Below are positions 17,037 through 26,011 of a stretch of DNA of 64,000 nucleotides, piece after piece (the stretch's first letter is position 1; each line of letters starts with the position of its first letter). The notes beneath the pieces were generated by a model that worked only from the letters and a program-made list of their open reading frames with translations, ran no database searches and was not told the origin of the DNA. Source of the stretch: Erwinia sp. SLM-02 (lineage in GTDB: Bacteria; Pseudomonadota; Gammaproteobacteria; Enterobacterales; Enterobacteriaceae); the NCBI RefSeq assembly GCF_037450285.1, contig NZ_JAQISN010000002.1:248001-312000 (forward strand), read 5' to 3'. The position numbers and the translations under genes are program-made.

Positions 17037-19229
17037 ATGAACAAATATGGACGTTTTCGGATCCACCCTCTGGCTCTGCTTCTTACCGGTTTAATGGCCA
17101 CAGCCGCCAGTGCAGCGGAAGACGCAGAAAATAACGACACCGACGCCGTGATGACGGTGCAGAAAACCGCTGAACAGGAACTGAAACAGCAGCCCGGCGT
17201 CTCCATCATCACCGCCGACGATATTGCCAAAAACCCACCGGTCAACGACATCTCTGACATCATCCGCAAAATGCCCGGCGTGAACCTGACCGGCAACAGC
17301 GCCAACGGCAGCCGCGGCAACAACCGACAGATCGACATTCGCGGCATGGGGCCGGAAAACACCCTGATCCTGATCGACGGCGTGCCGGTAAACTCGCGCA
17401 GCTCGGTGCGCTACAGCTGGAAAGGCGAGCGCGATACGCGCGGCGACACCAACTGGGTTCCTGCCGAGCTGGTTGACCGCATCGAAGTGCTGCGCGGCCC
17501 GGCTGCGGCGCGCTACGGCTCCGGCGCGGCGGGCGGGGTGATCAATATCTACACCAAACGCCCGACCAAAGACTGGCACGGCTCGCTTTCCCTGTTCACC
17601 AACCAGCCGGAAGACAGCAAAGAGGGCGACACCAAGCGCGCCAACTTTAATCTCAGCGGCCCGCTGGCCGGTGATGCGCTGACCACGCGTCTGTATGGCA
17701 ACATCAACAAGACCGACGCGGACGCCGCCGATATCAACAACGCGCAGAACGGCTCCTACGCCGCCGGGCGTGAAGGGGTGCGTAACAAAGACATTAACGC
17801 CCTGCTCTCCTGGAAACTGACGCCGTCACAGATCGTTGATTTCGATTACAGCTACAGCCGCCAGGGCAATATCTACGCCGGAGACACCCAGTACAGCAAC
17901 GGCAACCTCAGCCCGAATGGTCTGATCGACTCGCTGTACGGCTCTGAAACCAACCGCATGTATCGCCAGTCTTACGGTCTGACCCACAACGGTTTCTGGG
18001 AATGGGGAACCTCAAAATTCACCGCCGCCTATGAGAAAACCAACAACACACGCCTGAACGAAGGCTCCACCGGGCGCGTGGAGGGGATGATTAACAGCGA
18101 CGAGTACAGCACCAGCCGCCTGGAAAACTACCGCACCAGCGGCGAAGTGAATATCCCGTTCGATCAATGGTTAGAGCAAACCGTCACCCTCGGCGCGGAG
18201 TGGAACCGTGAAGAGCTGAACGACCCGGCGTCAATCAGCGCCACCGACGCCAGCGGCGTGACCGTGGGCGGCGTATCGGGCAATCCGGCGGAGCGCAACG
18301 CGAAAAACAGCGCCACTACGGCAGCCGTGTACTTCGAAGACAATATCCAGCCGTGGGTCGGTACTTTCCTGATCCCGGGCCTGCGCTTCGATCACCACAA
18401 TCAGTTCGGTAACAACTGGAGCCCGAGCCTCAACCTCTCCCAGGCCCTCGGTGAGTTCTTCAAGGTGAAGGCCGGTATCGCCAGAGTGTTTAAAGCGCCG
18501 AACCTCTATCAGTCCAGCGAAGGCTACCTGTTGGGTACGCGCGGCAACGGCTGCCCGAAAACCATCGCCAGCGGCAGCTGCTATCTGCTGGGTAACACCG
18601 ACCTGGATGCCGAAGTCAGCGTGAACAAAGAGCTGGGGCTGGAGTTCGCCGCCGATGGCTATGCGGCCGGCATCACCTGGTTCCGCAACGACTATAAAAA
18701 TAAAATCGTTGCCGGCACCGATATTATTGCCACCACCACTTCCGGCTATAACGTGCTGCAGTGGGAGAACGGCGGCAAGGCGCTGGTGGAAGGGCTGGAA
18801 GCCAACCTGACCATTCCGCTGGTGCGTGAGGTGCTCGACTGGCGTACTAACGCCACCTATATGATGGAGTCGAAGAGCAAGGAAACCGGCAACCCGCTGT
18901 CGATCATTCCTAAGTACACCATCAATACCATGCTGGATTACCAGGTGACCGAGAAGCTCTCCACCTCGGTGAACTGGACGATGTATGGCCGCCAGAAGCC
19001 GCGTGAGTACAGTGAAACCCGTCTGGAAGTGGATGCCATGTCCAACACCGAAGTCGGTGCTTACTCCGTGGTGGGCGTTAACCTCAACTACCAGCTGACC
19101 AAAGATCTGCGTCTTAACGGCGGGGTCAGCAACCTGCTGGATAAGCAGCTGTACCGCGCGAACGATGGCGCATCGACCTATAACGAACCGGGCCGTGCGT
19201 ACTACGCCGGCGTCACCATGTCGTTCTAA
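17037..19229 (+). CDS. TonB-dependent ferric catecholate receptor (FepA/PfeA-like)
   Basis: A 730-aa outer-membrane receptor. A signal peptide ends at about residue 23 (ASAAED); a TonB-box-like DAVMTVQ follows; the plug domain runs to about 165 and contains DIRGMGPENTLILIDGVPV, VLRGPAAARYGSGAAGG and GERDTRGDTNWVPAE, which are characteristic of FepA/PfeA/IroN. The barrel ends with Phe in YYAGVTMSF. I use ATG 17037, not the TTG one codon earlier. It is divergent from a CeuE-type ABC transporter and should supply it with ferric catecholates. No fes, entD or siderophore synthesis genes are beside it, so it may serve captured siderophores. Confidence 0.93.
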   Translation: MNKYGRFRIHPLALLLTGLMATAASAAEDAENNDTDAVMTVQKTAEQELKQQPGVSIITADDIAKNPPVNDISDIIRKMPGVNLTGNSANGSRGNNRQIDIRGMGPENTLILIDGVPVNSRSSVRYSWKGERDTRGDTNWVPAELVDRIEVLRGPAAARYGSGAAGGVINIYTKRPTKDWHGSLSLFTNQPEDSKEGDTKRANFNLSGPLAGDALTTRLYGNINKTDADAADINNAQNGSYAAGREGVRNKDINALLSWKLTPSQIVDFDYSYSRQGNIYAGDTQYSNGNLSPNGLIDSLYGSETNRMYRQSYGLTHNGFWEWGTSKFTAAYEKTNNTRLNEGSTGRVEGMINSDEYSTSRLENYRTSGEVNIPFDQWLEQTVTLGAEWNREELNDPASISATDASGVTVGGVSGNPAERNAKNSATTAAVYFEDNIQPWVGTFLIPGLRFDHHNQFGNNWSPSLNLSQALGEFFKVKAGIARVFKAPNLYQSSEGYLLGTRGNGCPKTIASGSCYLLGNTDLDAEVSVNKELGLEFAADGYAAGITWFRNDYKNKIVAGTDIIATTTSGYNVLQWENGGKALVEGLEANLTIPLVREVLDWRTNATYMMESKSKETGNPLSIIPKYTINTMLDYQVTEKLSTSVNWTMYGRQKPREYSETRLEVDAMSNTEVGAYSVVGVNLNYQLTKDLRLNGGVSNLLDKQLYRANDGASTYNEPGRAYYAGVTMSF

Positions 19230-19252
19230 GTGTCGTTCTGAGTCCGTACCTG

Positions 19253-19277
19253 TAACGGGCAGACTGGCTGCCCGTTA
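19253..19277 (+). terminator. Hairpin after the FepA-like gene
   Basis: Perfect 10-bp stem TAACGGGCAG (19253-19262) and CTGCCCGTTA (19268-19277) with loop ACTGG, 23 bp past the stop codon. The following sequence TGACTGCGG has no T tract, so the hairpin may act with Rho or as an mRNA end-stabiliser. Confidence 0.6.
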
Positions 19278-19367
19278 TGACTGCGGAGGATGCCCCCGCC
19301 GCCCCCCCTGTTATCGCGCCTCCCCTCTCCCCGCCCATTGGCCTTGTATCCCACCACGCCCCTAATG

Positions 19368-19378
19368 TGGCCCGACCA
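19368..19378 (+). promoter_or_regulatory. Upstream LldR operator O1
   Basis: TGGCCCGACCA with flanking AATT on the right, a TGG-N5-CCA palindrome like the E. coli LldR operator. Its centre is 124 bp upstream of a second copy, close to the 127-bp spacing of O1 and O2 in E. coli, where LldR loops the DNA. Confidence 0.7.
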
Positions 19379-19390
19379 ATTTAGAAAAAA

Positions 19391-19407
19391 TGTGAATACC
19401 ACGCACA
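19391..19407 (+). promoter_or_regulatory. Possible CRP site before lldP
   Basis: TGTGAATACCACGCACA fits the CRP half-site TGTGA with a weaker right half (GCACA versus TCACA). It lies between the two LldR operators. Carbon-catabolite control of lactate use would make sense, but one half-site is imperfect. Confidence 0.35.
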
Positions 19408-19491
19408 GAAAGACAAAATAACCTTCACATCTGTTGTTTTATACTAACAAAATATTAACCATCAGCGTCAGCACACACGAAATCGCCATTT

Positions 19492-19502
19492 TGGTCCGAC
19501 CA
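19492..19502 (+). promoter_or_regulatory. Downstream LldR operator O2
   Basis: TGGTCCGACCA, flanked by TT and AT, is the second TGG-N5-CCA site. It is 37 bp before the lldP start, inside the expected 5' UTR, as in E. coli. Confidence 0.7.
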
Positions 19503-19539
19503 ATCTGGTTATAAAAAAGAATGTTCTGGAGACGCCGCC

Positions 19540-21192
19540 ATGCAACCCTGGCAACAAGTTTACGATCCGCTCGGCAATATCTGGCTGTCCAGCCTGATCG
19601 CCGCTATTCCGATCATCTTCTTCTTCTTCGCCCTGATTAAGCTCAAGCTGAAAGGATACGTTGCCGCAACGATCACCGTTGCGCTGGCGCTGCTGGTAGC
19701 GCTGTTCCTCTACCGTATGCCGGTCGATCGCGCACTGGCCTCGGTGGTTTATGGCTTCTTCTACGGACTCTGGCCGATCGCCTGGATCATCGTCGCCGCC
19801 GTGTTCGTCTACAAAATCTCGGTGAAAACCGGGCAGTTTAATATTATCCGCGCCTCGATCCTGTCGATCACGCCGGACCAGCGCCTGCAGATGCTGATCG
19901 TCGGCTTCTCCTTCGGGGCCTTCCTGGAAGGGGCTGCCGGATTCGGCGCGCCGGTGGCGATCACCGCCGCGCTGCTGGTGGGGCTGGGCTTTAACCCGCT
20001 CTACGCCGCGGGCCTGTGCCTGATCGTCAACACCGCGCCGGTGGCGTTTGGAGCAATGGGCATCCCGATTATCGTTGCCGGACAGGTCACCGGGCTGGAC
20101 AGCTTTGAAATCGGCCAGATGGTCGGCCGTCAGCTGCCGTTCCTCACCATCATCGTGCTGTTCTGGATCATGGCGATCATGGACGGCTGGCGCGGAATTA
20201 AAGAAACCTGGCCTGCGGTGGTTGTGGCGGGCGGCTCGTTTGCGCTGGCACAGTACCTCAGCTCTAACTTCCTTGGCCCGGAACTGCCGGACATCATTTC
20301 CTCCCTGGTCTCGCTGGTGTGCCTGACGCTGTTCCTGCGCGTGTGGAAGCCGGTGCGTATTTTCCGCTTTGCCCCCACGGATAACGCCACCGTGCAGCCG
20401 CTGGTGGTGGAGAAGTATCGCCCGGGGCAGATTATCCGCGCCTGGATGCCGTTCCTGTTCCTGACCGCCACCGTCACCCTGTGGAGCATCCCGCCGTTCA
20501 AGGCGCTGTTTGCCCCGGGCGGCGAGCTGTACAACCTGGTGGTCAATATCCCGGTTCCGTTCCTCGACAAGCTGGTGGCGAAAATGCCGCCGGTGGTGGC
20601 GGCGATTACGCCGTATGCGGCGGTGTACAAGTTCGACTGGCTATCAGCGACCGGCACGGCAATTATCGTTGCCGCGCTGATCTCTATCGTCTATCTGAAG
20701 ATGAAACCGGCCGACGCGCTGAGCACCTTTACCAGCACACTGAAAGAGCTGATGCTGCCGATTTACTCCATCGGGATGGTGCTGGCCTTCGCCTTTATCG
20801 CCAACTACTCCGGGCTATCCGCCACGCTGGCGCTGGCGCTGGCCCACACCGGACACGCGTTCACCTTCTTCTCGCCGTTCCTCGGCTGGCTGGGCGTATT
20901 CCTGACCGGTTCGGATACCTCCTCTAACGCGCTGTTCGCCGCGCTGCAGGCCACCACCGCGCAGCAGATTGGCGTGTCGGACCTGCTGCTGGTTGCCGCC
21001 AACACCACCGGCGGCGTAACCGGCAAGATGATCTCGCCGCAGTCGATCGCCATCGCCTGCGCCGCCGTGGGCCTGGTGGGCAGAGAATCTGACCTGTTCC
21101 GCTTTACGGTGAAGCACAGTCTGATTTTCACCTGTATGGTAGGGATCATTACCACCTTACAAGCCTACGTGCTCACCTGGATGATCCCATGA
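19540..21192 (+). CDS. lldP: L-lactate permease LldP
   Basis: A 550-aa LctP-family lactate:proton symporter with about 12-13 membrane spans. Family segments include [36 protein letters not shown], and [20 protein letters not shown] lies 9 bp before the ATG. It is the first gene of lldPRD and overlaps lldR by 4 bp. Two LldR-type operators upstream indicate induction by lactate. Confidence 0.97.
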   Translation: MQPWQQVYDPLGNIWLSSLIAAIPIIFFFFALIKLKLKGYVAATITVALALLVALFLYRMPVDRALASVVYGFFYGLWPIAWIIVAAVFVYKISVKTGQFNIIRASILSITPDQRLQMLIVGFSFGAFLEGAAGFGAPVAITAALLVGLGFNPLYAAGLCLIVNTAPVAFGAMGIPIIVAGQVTGLDSFEIGQMVGRQLPFLTIIVLFWIMAIMDGWRGIKETWPAVVVAGGSFALAQYLSSNFLGPELPDIISSLVSLVCLTLFLRVWKPVRIFRFAPTDNATVQPLVVEKYRPGQIIRAWMPFLFLTATVTLWSIPPFKALFAPGGELYNLVVNIPVPFLDKLVAKMPPVVAAITPYAAVYKFDWLSATGTAIIVAALISIVYLKMKPADALSTFTSTLKELMLPIYSIGMVLAFAFIANYSGLSATLALALAHTGHAFTFFSPFLGWLGVFLTGSDTSSNALFAALQATTAQQIGVSDLLLVAANTTGGVTGKMISPQSIAIACAAVGLVGRESDLFRFTVKHSLIFTCMVGIITTLQAYVLTWMIP

Positions 21193-21953
21193 CCCTTGCG
21201 CCATCGCCTTCCGGCACCCTGTTCCTTGCCGGACGTATTAAAACCCTGATCCATCAGCGCCAGCTGGAGCCGGGGGCACGCCTGCCCGCCGAGCGCCAGC
21301 TGGCGCAGGAGCTGGGCGTCTCACGCTCTTCACTGCGCGAGGCTATCCGCTCGCTGATTGGTGAAGGCGTGCTGTACAGCAAACGCGGCGGTGGCACCTG
21401 GCTCTGTGATGAAAACACCCGCTGGTCGGAAGAACGCATCGTGCAGCCCCTGAAGGTACTGGTTGCCGATGACCCGGACTATCACAACGATATCCTGGAG
21501 GCGCGCCACGCCATCGAGGCCAGCACCGCCTGGTATGCCGCGCTGCGTGCGACGCCCGCCGACAAAGAGCGGCTGCAAAGCTGCTTTGATGCCATTCAGC
21601 AGCAGGAAAGCATCTCGGCCGATATGGCCAACCAGGCCGACGTGCGCTTTCACCTGGCGATTGCGGAAGCCTCGCACAACGTGGTGCTGCTGCAGACCAT
21701 GCGCGGCTTCTTTGACCTGCTGCAAAGCTCGGTAGCGCACAGCCGCGAACGGATGTACACCGTCCCGACGATCTTTGCCCGCCTGACTGAACAACACGAA
21801 GAGCTGCTGCTGGCGATCCTCGCCAACGACCCGGAACGGGCGCGTAAAGCGGCTCAGCACCATCTGGGGTTTGTCCTCACCACGATGAAAACCCTGCATG
21901 AAGATGAAGCCCGGCAGCAGCGCATTACCCGGCTGCCGGATGACAGAGAATGA
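21189..21953 (+). CDS. lldR: FadR-type (GntR) regulator LldR of lactate use
   Basis: A 254-aa regulator. The N-terminal winged helix (about 10-80) has [25 protein letters not shown], and the C-terminal FCD helical domain (about 95-235) has [13 protein letters not shown] and the acidic/His residues ([14 protein letters not shown]) that bind a metal or ligand. It represses lldPRD in the absence of L-lactate and activates when lactate is bound in E. coli. It overlaps lldP by 4 bp and is followed 20 bp later by lldD. Confidence 0.96.
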   Translation: MTLAPSPSGTLFLAGRIKTLIHQRQLEPGARLPAERQLAQELGVSRSSLREAIRSLIGEGVLYSKRGGGTWLCDENTRWSEERIVQPLKVLVADDPDYHNDILEARHAIEASTAWYAALRATPADKERLQSCFDAIQQQESISADMANQADVRFHLAIAEASHNVVLLQTMRGFFDLLQSSVAHSRERMYTVPTIFARLTEQHEELLLAILANDPERARKAAQHHLGFVLTTMKTLHEDEARQQRITRLPDDRE

Positions 21954-21973
21954 TGTAACAAAGGATAGATCTG

Positions 21974-23119
21974 ATGATTATTTCGGCAGGAACTGACTAT
22001 CGCGCGGCGGCAAAACGCATGCTGCCGCCCTTCCTTTTTCACTATATCGACGGCGGTGCCTACGCCGAGCATACGCTGCGGCGCAACGTGGAAGACCTGG
22101 CGCAGATCGCGCTCAGGCAGCGCGTGCTCAACGATATGTCCGAGCTGAACCTGCAAACGAAGCTGTTTAACGAAACGCTTTCAATGCCAGTGGCGCTGGC
22201 CCCCGTCGGCCTGACCGGTATGTATGCCCGCCGTGGCGAAGTGCAGGCGGCGCGGGCGGCAGCGGCAAAGGGCATTCCCTTTACACTCTCGACCGTTTCC
22301 GTCTGCCCGATTGAAGAAGTGGCCCCGGCAATAAATCGCCCGATGTGGTTCCAGCTTTACGTGCTGAAGGATCGCGGCTTTATGCGCAATGCGCTGGAGC
22401 GCGCCAAAGCCGCAGGCTGCACCACGCTGGTGTTTACCGTCGATATGCCGACGCCCGGGGCGCGCTACCGCGATGCCCACTCCGGCATGAGCGGCCCGAA
22501 CGCGGCGATGCGCCGCTATATGCAGGCCGTGCTGCATCCGCAGTGGGCGTGGGACGTAGGGCTGAACGGCCGCCCTCACGACCTCGGCAATATCTCCACC
22601 TACCTCGGCAAACCAACCGGGCTGGAGGATTATATCGGCTGGCTGGCAAACAACTTTGACCCGTCAATCAGCTGGAAAGATCTGGAGTGGATCCGCGAGT
22701 TCTGGGACGGCCCGATGGTCATTAAAGGGATCCTGGATGCCGACGATGCCCGCGACGCGGTACGATTCGGTGCCGACGGGATCGTAGTGTCTAACCACGG
22801 TGGCCGCCAGCTGGATGGCGTGCTCTCTACCGCACGGGCGCTGCCGCAGATCGCCGATGCGGTGAAAGGCGACATCACCATTCTGGCCGACAGCGGCATC
22901 CGCAACGGTCTTGACGTGGTGAGGATGATTGCGCTCGGTGCCGACAGCGTGCTGCTGGGCCGCGCCTTTATCTACGCGCTGGCCACCGCCGGGCAGGCGG
23001 GCGTGGAAAATCTGCTGACGCTGATAGAGAAAGAGATGCGCGTAGCGATGACGCTGACCGGCGCGAAAACTATCGCCGATATCACCCGCAGCTCGCTGGT
23101 GAACAACGGTCTTGCGTAA
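21974..23119 (+). CDS. lldD: FMN-dependent L-lactate dehydrogenase LldD (quinone-linked)
   Basis: A 381-aa alpha-hydroxy-acid oxidase family enzyme that oxidises L-lactate to pyruvate and passes electrons to the membrane quinone pool. FMN and substrate motifs are seen: [17 protein letters not shown], the catalytic His-Gly-Gly-Arg in [12 protein letters not shown], and [26 protein letters not shown]. Length matches E. coli LldD (396) apart from a shorter C-terminus. It is the last gene of lldPRD; no clear intrinsic terminator follows. Confidence 0.96.
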   Translation: MIISAGTDYRAAAKRMLPPFLFHYIDGGAYAEHTLRRNVEDLAQIALRQRVLNDMSELNLQTKLFNETLSMPVALAPVGLTGMYARRGEVQAARAAAAKGIPFTLSTVSVCPIEEVAPAINRPMWFQLYVLKDRGFMRNALERAKAAGCTTLVFTVDMPTPGARYRDAHSGMSGPNAAMRRYMQAVLHPQWAWDVGLNGRPHDLGNISTYLGKPTGLEDYIGWLANNFDPSISWKDLEWIREFWDGPMVIKGILDADDARDAVRFGADGIVVSNHGGRQLDGVLSTARALPQIADAVKGDITILADSGIRNGLDVVRMIALGADSVLLGRAFIYALATAGQAGVENLLTLIEKEMRVAMTLTGAKTIADITRSSLVNNGLA

Positions 23120-23234
23120 GCCAGAGCGGGGAGCGTGACGTGTACCGACGCGCGGTGTCAGTTAACTTCCCCGCTAATGACGGCCTGCCACTCGGTGTTC
23201 GCACCGCAAGCGTGCAGAATGGCGGGGCCTGCCA

Positions 23235-23657
23235 TCACTTATACAGCGGCAAATTGCCCGTGAGCCGGCTGATTTTCTTTTTCGGCCCGATGAGGCCAAT
23301 CGCTACCAGCTCAATCTGCTGGCTGTTCACCGGAGAAATGCGCTCGCCGTACTCCTCGTAGGTTCGGCACGACTGCGCCAGCGCGCTGAACGGCATGGCG
23401 TAGATTTCATCATCCTCGCTGGCAATTTTCAGCAGCTGCTGCACGTAATCATCTGCGGCCAGCAGTACCGGCAGCGGAGCATAAATCACCCCCGGGTAGT
23501 TGACGCCGTCTGCGCTTTGCAAATCCGGCCCCACCAGGTTTTCTACAGTACGACCAAAGCTGATGCCGATCACGCTGGCGGCATTCATCGCCAGCCCCGG
23601 GCTGAGCTGGTCATTGATTACGAGGGTACAACGGTGCTGGCTGGCATCAAATTTCAT
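23235..23657 (-). CDS. DUF2000-family protein
   Basis: A 140-aa protein recognised as DUF2000 (segments KFDASQHRCTLVINDQLSPGLAMNAASVIG and MPFSALAQSCRTYEEY; each is split here from its context). No signal peptide or membrane span. The start is ATG-ATG at 23660/23657; I take the second, which sits six bases after GGA. It is divergent from an Lrp/AsnC-type regulator, an arrangement often seen for this family, which suggests regulation by that protein. The function is unknown. Confidence 0.75.
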   Translation of the reverse strand: MKFDASQHRCTLVINDQLSPGLAMNAASVIGISFGRTVENLVGPDLQSADGVNYPGVIYAPLPVLLAADDYVQQLLKIASEDDEIYAMPFSALAQSCRTYEEYGERISPVNSQQIELVAIGLIGPKKKISRLTGNLPLYK

Positions 23658-23813
23658 CATATTTCCATACGGTTAGTCGGTTGAACGGGTCAAAATTCAG
23701 GCTCTTATTATGCGCCGACGCGGCAGGAAATATTTGTCTTAATCAGTTGAAAATCACGTTGCAAAAGGCATGATTGACCTTTAACCGCCCATGAAAAGAC
23801 AGAGCCTGCCCTT

Positions 23814-24284
23814 ATGAGCCTTAGCCCCACCGAGATTAAAATTCTTTCGCTGCTGCAGCAGGACGCGCGCATCACCAATCAGACGCTGGCCGATGAAATT
23901 GGCCTCTCGGCCTCTCCCTGCTGGCGTAAGGTGCGCAGGCTGGAAGAGGATGAGGTCATTCAGGGCTATCGCGCCGTGCTCAACCGGAAAAAAATCGGTC
24001 TGGGGGTGATGGTGTTTGTCCGCGTGTCCATCGACAGCCACAGCGAAAGTGAAGCACGCCGGTTCGAACAGGAGGTGGCGGCGCTGGAACACGTGGTGGC
24101 CTGCTACAGCATCGGCGGCGATGCGGATTTTCTGCTGCAGGTGGTGGCCCGCGATCTGGATGCCTACGCGGATTTCGCCATGGCGGTGATCCGTCGCCTG
24201 CCCGGAATCAAAGAGATGCAAAGTATGTTTGTGCTAAAGGAGATCAAGCCGCTGGTCAGCTACCCTATCGTTAAACAGGGGTAA
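23814..24284 (+). CDS. Lrp/AsnC-family transcriptional regulator
   Basis: A 156-aa regulator: N-terminal helix-turn-helix (TNQTLADEIGLSASPCWRKVRRLEEDEVIQ spans the recognition helix) and C-terminal RAM ligand-binding domain (about 65-150; VVACYSIGGDADFLLQVVARD). Its length and GDAD motif fit the feast/famine regulators that bind an amino acid. It is divergent from the DUF2000 gene (gap about 150 bp) and may control it. Upstream sequence is AT-rich. The ribosome site is weak. Confidence 0.9.
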   Translation: MSLSPTEIKILSLLQQDARITNQTLADEIGLSASPCWRKVRRLEEDEVIQGYRAVLNRKKIGLGVMVFVRVSIDSHSESEARRFEQEVAALEHVVACYSIGGDADFLLQVVARDLDAYADFAMAVIRRLPGIKEMQSMFVLKEIKPLVSYPIVKQG

Positions 24285-24300
24285 CCGGAAGGTGAAGGGG

Positions 24301-24319
24301 GTGGCCTCATCCAGAGGCC
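24301..24319. terminator. Short hairpin between Lrp-type and AraC-type genes
   Basis: GGTGGCCTC ATCCA GAGGCC: a 6-bp GGCCTC/GAGGCC stem between two convergent genes. No T tract follows, so only a possible terminator. Confidence 0.3.
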
Positions 24320-24381
24320 GTGCGGCTGTCCCCATGGCCTTTGCCGATTGGGGATAGCGCAGCGAGCAGTCGGGCGTTTAA

Positions 24382-25422
24382 TCAGCCACAGGCGTTGCTC
24401 TCTTCCGCCGGGTAGAACGAATAGCTGTTATTAAAACCCTGACGCCAGGCTTTAGGAGACATGCCGAAACGCAGCTTGAAAAGCTTACTAAAAATACTGG
24501 GGCTACTGAATCCACACAGGTAGGCGATGGTATCAATTCGCTCCTCAGCAAAATTTTCTAAACGGTATCTGGCTGATTTAAGCCGGACTTCCTGCAAAAC
24601 GCGCATCACCGACGTATGCTGTTCAAGAAAGGCGCGATCCAGCCCCGATCGCGAACAGCGTAATGCGACCGCGATGGCATCCGGCGACAGGTTAACCTGA
24701 GCGTAGTTTTGCTCAATGTAGCGTTTGGCGGCCGAAAAAATAAAATTTTTACTGCCCTCAATGCGGTTACCGCGCTCTTTGCCGATATCCGCCAGCATCA
24801 GCAGCGAGACGTTATATAACCCGTCCAGAATGCTGGAGATAGCCTTGGTGCTCAGATGAGCGGCGTGGGCATCCAGCAGCATCATCTGCGAACGAATAAA
24901 CGGCGCGAGCGGCTGCTCGTCAAGAGACAGGGCCAGCTCGTCCAGACCGCCGCCCAGCGCCGCTCGCGCATCGGCATAAGGCAGGATCAAGAACAGCTGC
25001 TTTACGTGGCCGCTGTTGTAGTGCAGGGGCTTATCCCGCTCGTACAGCGCCAGCGATCCGGCCGTCATCACTTTGGTTTCCAGCAGCGTCCGCCCGGTGA
25101 GCTCCACCGTACCCTGCAGAAGTAGCGAAATAAACAGGCTGTCGGAGTCCGGCTTGTAGGGGTTAAAAATCGCGTTGCTGGTTCCCCCCAGCACCGAGCT
25201 GAAGCTGCCCTGCACGTTATCCGTTGCCCGCTGGCCGCCCCTTCGGTCGCCGGCGCGGCGGTTGTGAGCAATATCCGTTGTGTAAGGCTTGCAATTAGTT
25301 GTTAAAAATTCGTAACGTAGTTCAGTCTCTATTTCAGCAGTATCTACCGTGTGGAACTGATACAGTCCCTCCGGTCTTGGTAGCACTATCGAAATGGGTC
25401 GCTTAATCAGTTGCTGATTCAT
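24382..25422 (-). CDS. AraC-family regulator (FeaR-like architecture)
   Basis: A 346-aa regulator with a long N-terminal sensing domain (about 1-220; SFSSVLGGTSNAIFNPYKPD and YERDKPLHYNSGH resemble the AraC_binding_2 domain of FeaR) and a C-terminal double helix-turn-helix (about 230-335; LRCSRSGLDRAFLEQH and LCGFSSPSIFSKLFKLRFG). The Lys-rich DNA-binding end is intact. No obvious target gene is adjacent; the small membrane protein gene at 25836 is 413 bp away and divergent. Ligand unknown. Confidence 0.85.
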   Translation of the reverse strand: MNQQLIKRPISIVLPRPEGLYQFHTVDTAEIETELRYEFLTTNCKPYTTDIAHNRRAGDRRGGQRATDNVQGSFSSVLGGTSNAIFNPYKPDSDSLFISLLLQGTVELTGRTLLETKVMTAGSLALYERDKPLHYNSGHVKQLFLILPYADARAALGGGLDELALSLDEQPLAPFIRSQMMLLDAHAAHLSTKAISSILDGLYNVSLLMLADIGKERGNRIEGSKNFIFSAAKRYIEQNYAQVNLSPDAIAVALRCSRSGLDRAFLEQHTSVMRVLQEVRLKSARYRLENFAEERIDTIAYLCGFSSPSIFSKLFKLRFGMSPKAWRQGFNNSYSFYPAEESNACG

Positions 25423-25835
25423 TTGGTTTCACCTGCTGTATTAAATACGCAGAATCCTTTCCCACGCACGAAATCTAAACAAAAAATGCAATTAAAAAAA
25501 GACTCTGATCTTTCTTTTTTGACCTGTGAGGGAGAAAAACAAAAAATGACGGGCAAAGATATTTGATAGAATAGTTATTTTACTTAGTATTGTCCTAACC
25601 AGTAGCATACCTTAACAGTTCAGAAAGACCCAATTTTACACTTTCTTTACGGTCCTATGTCACTCTCCGGGCATAGGCAGTTACGCTAATGGTAAAACGC
25701 ACACACAGCAAAGCATTAGATTGTTTTATCTATGATAATTTTTTTCAAAAACCTATGAGTTGAAAGTATAAAGACACTTTATATTTTCTTTTTTGCTCTG
25801 AAAAAATTAATAAAAGTTATTTTGAGGAAAGGATA
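25423..25835. other. AT-rich intergenic region with probable divergent promoters
   Basis: This 413-bp segment separates the AraC-type gene from a short membrane-protein gene. It is much richer in A/T than the flanks. A hairpin CCTATG/CATAGG lies near 25653-25677. No frame with a good start signal is seen. It could carry regulator binding sites and foreign, H-NS-bound DNA. Confidence 0.4.
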
Positions 25836-25952
25836 ATGAGCGACCTGATATTAATGACAGTAGCGATACTATTAATTGTCGTTTCTGCATATAGTCTTTT
25901 TTCTTATATTAAAGACAGAAAGACCTCGTCTTTCCCTAAGAAAAAACGCTAG
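25836..25952 (+). CDS. Small single-span membrane protein, 38 aa
   Basis: ATG at 25836 follows a strong ribosome site (GAGGAAAGG, 4-12 bp upstream). The frame runs to TAG at 25950-25952. The product has a polar N-terminus (MSD), a hydrophobic stretch LILMTVAILLIVVSAYSLF (residues 4-22), and a highly basic tail (KDRKTSSFPKKKR), so it is predicted to lie in the inner membrane with a cytoplasmic C-terminus. A GC-rich hairpin follows at 25991. The strong Shine-Dalgarno, membrane pattern and terminator support a real gene; I do not recognise the family. Confidence 0.6.
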   Translation: MSDLILMTVAILLIVVSAYSLFSYIKDRKTSSFPKKKR

Positions 25953-25990
25953 TTTGTTTAAGTATTTTTTTGATTTTTTGTTAACTTTTC

Positions 25991-26011
25991 AAGCCCGGTT
26001 CTGCCGGGCTT
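25991..26011 (+). terminator. Hairpin after the 38-aa protein gene
   Basis: Stem AAGCCCGG (25991-25998) with CCGGGCTT (26004-26011), loop TTCTG, followed by ATTGGTCAGCTTTTT. Good candidate intrinsic terminator, 39 bp past the stop. Confidence 0.65.
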
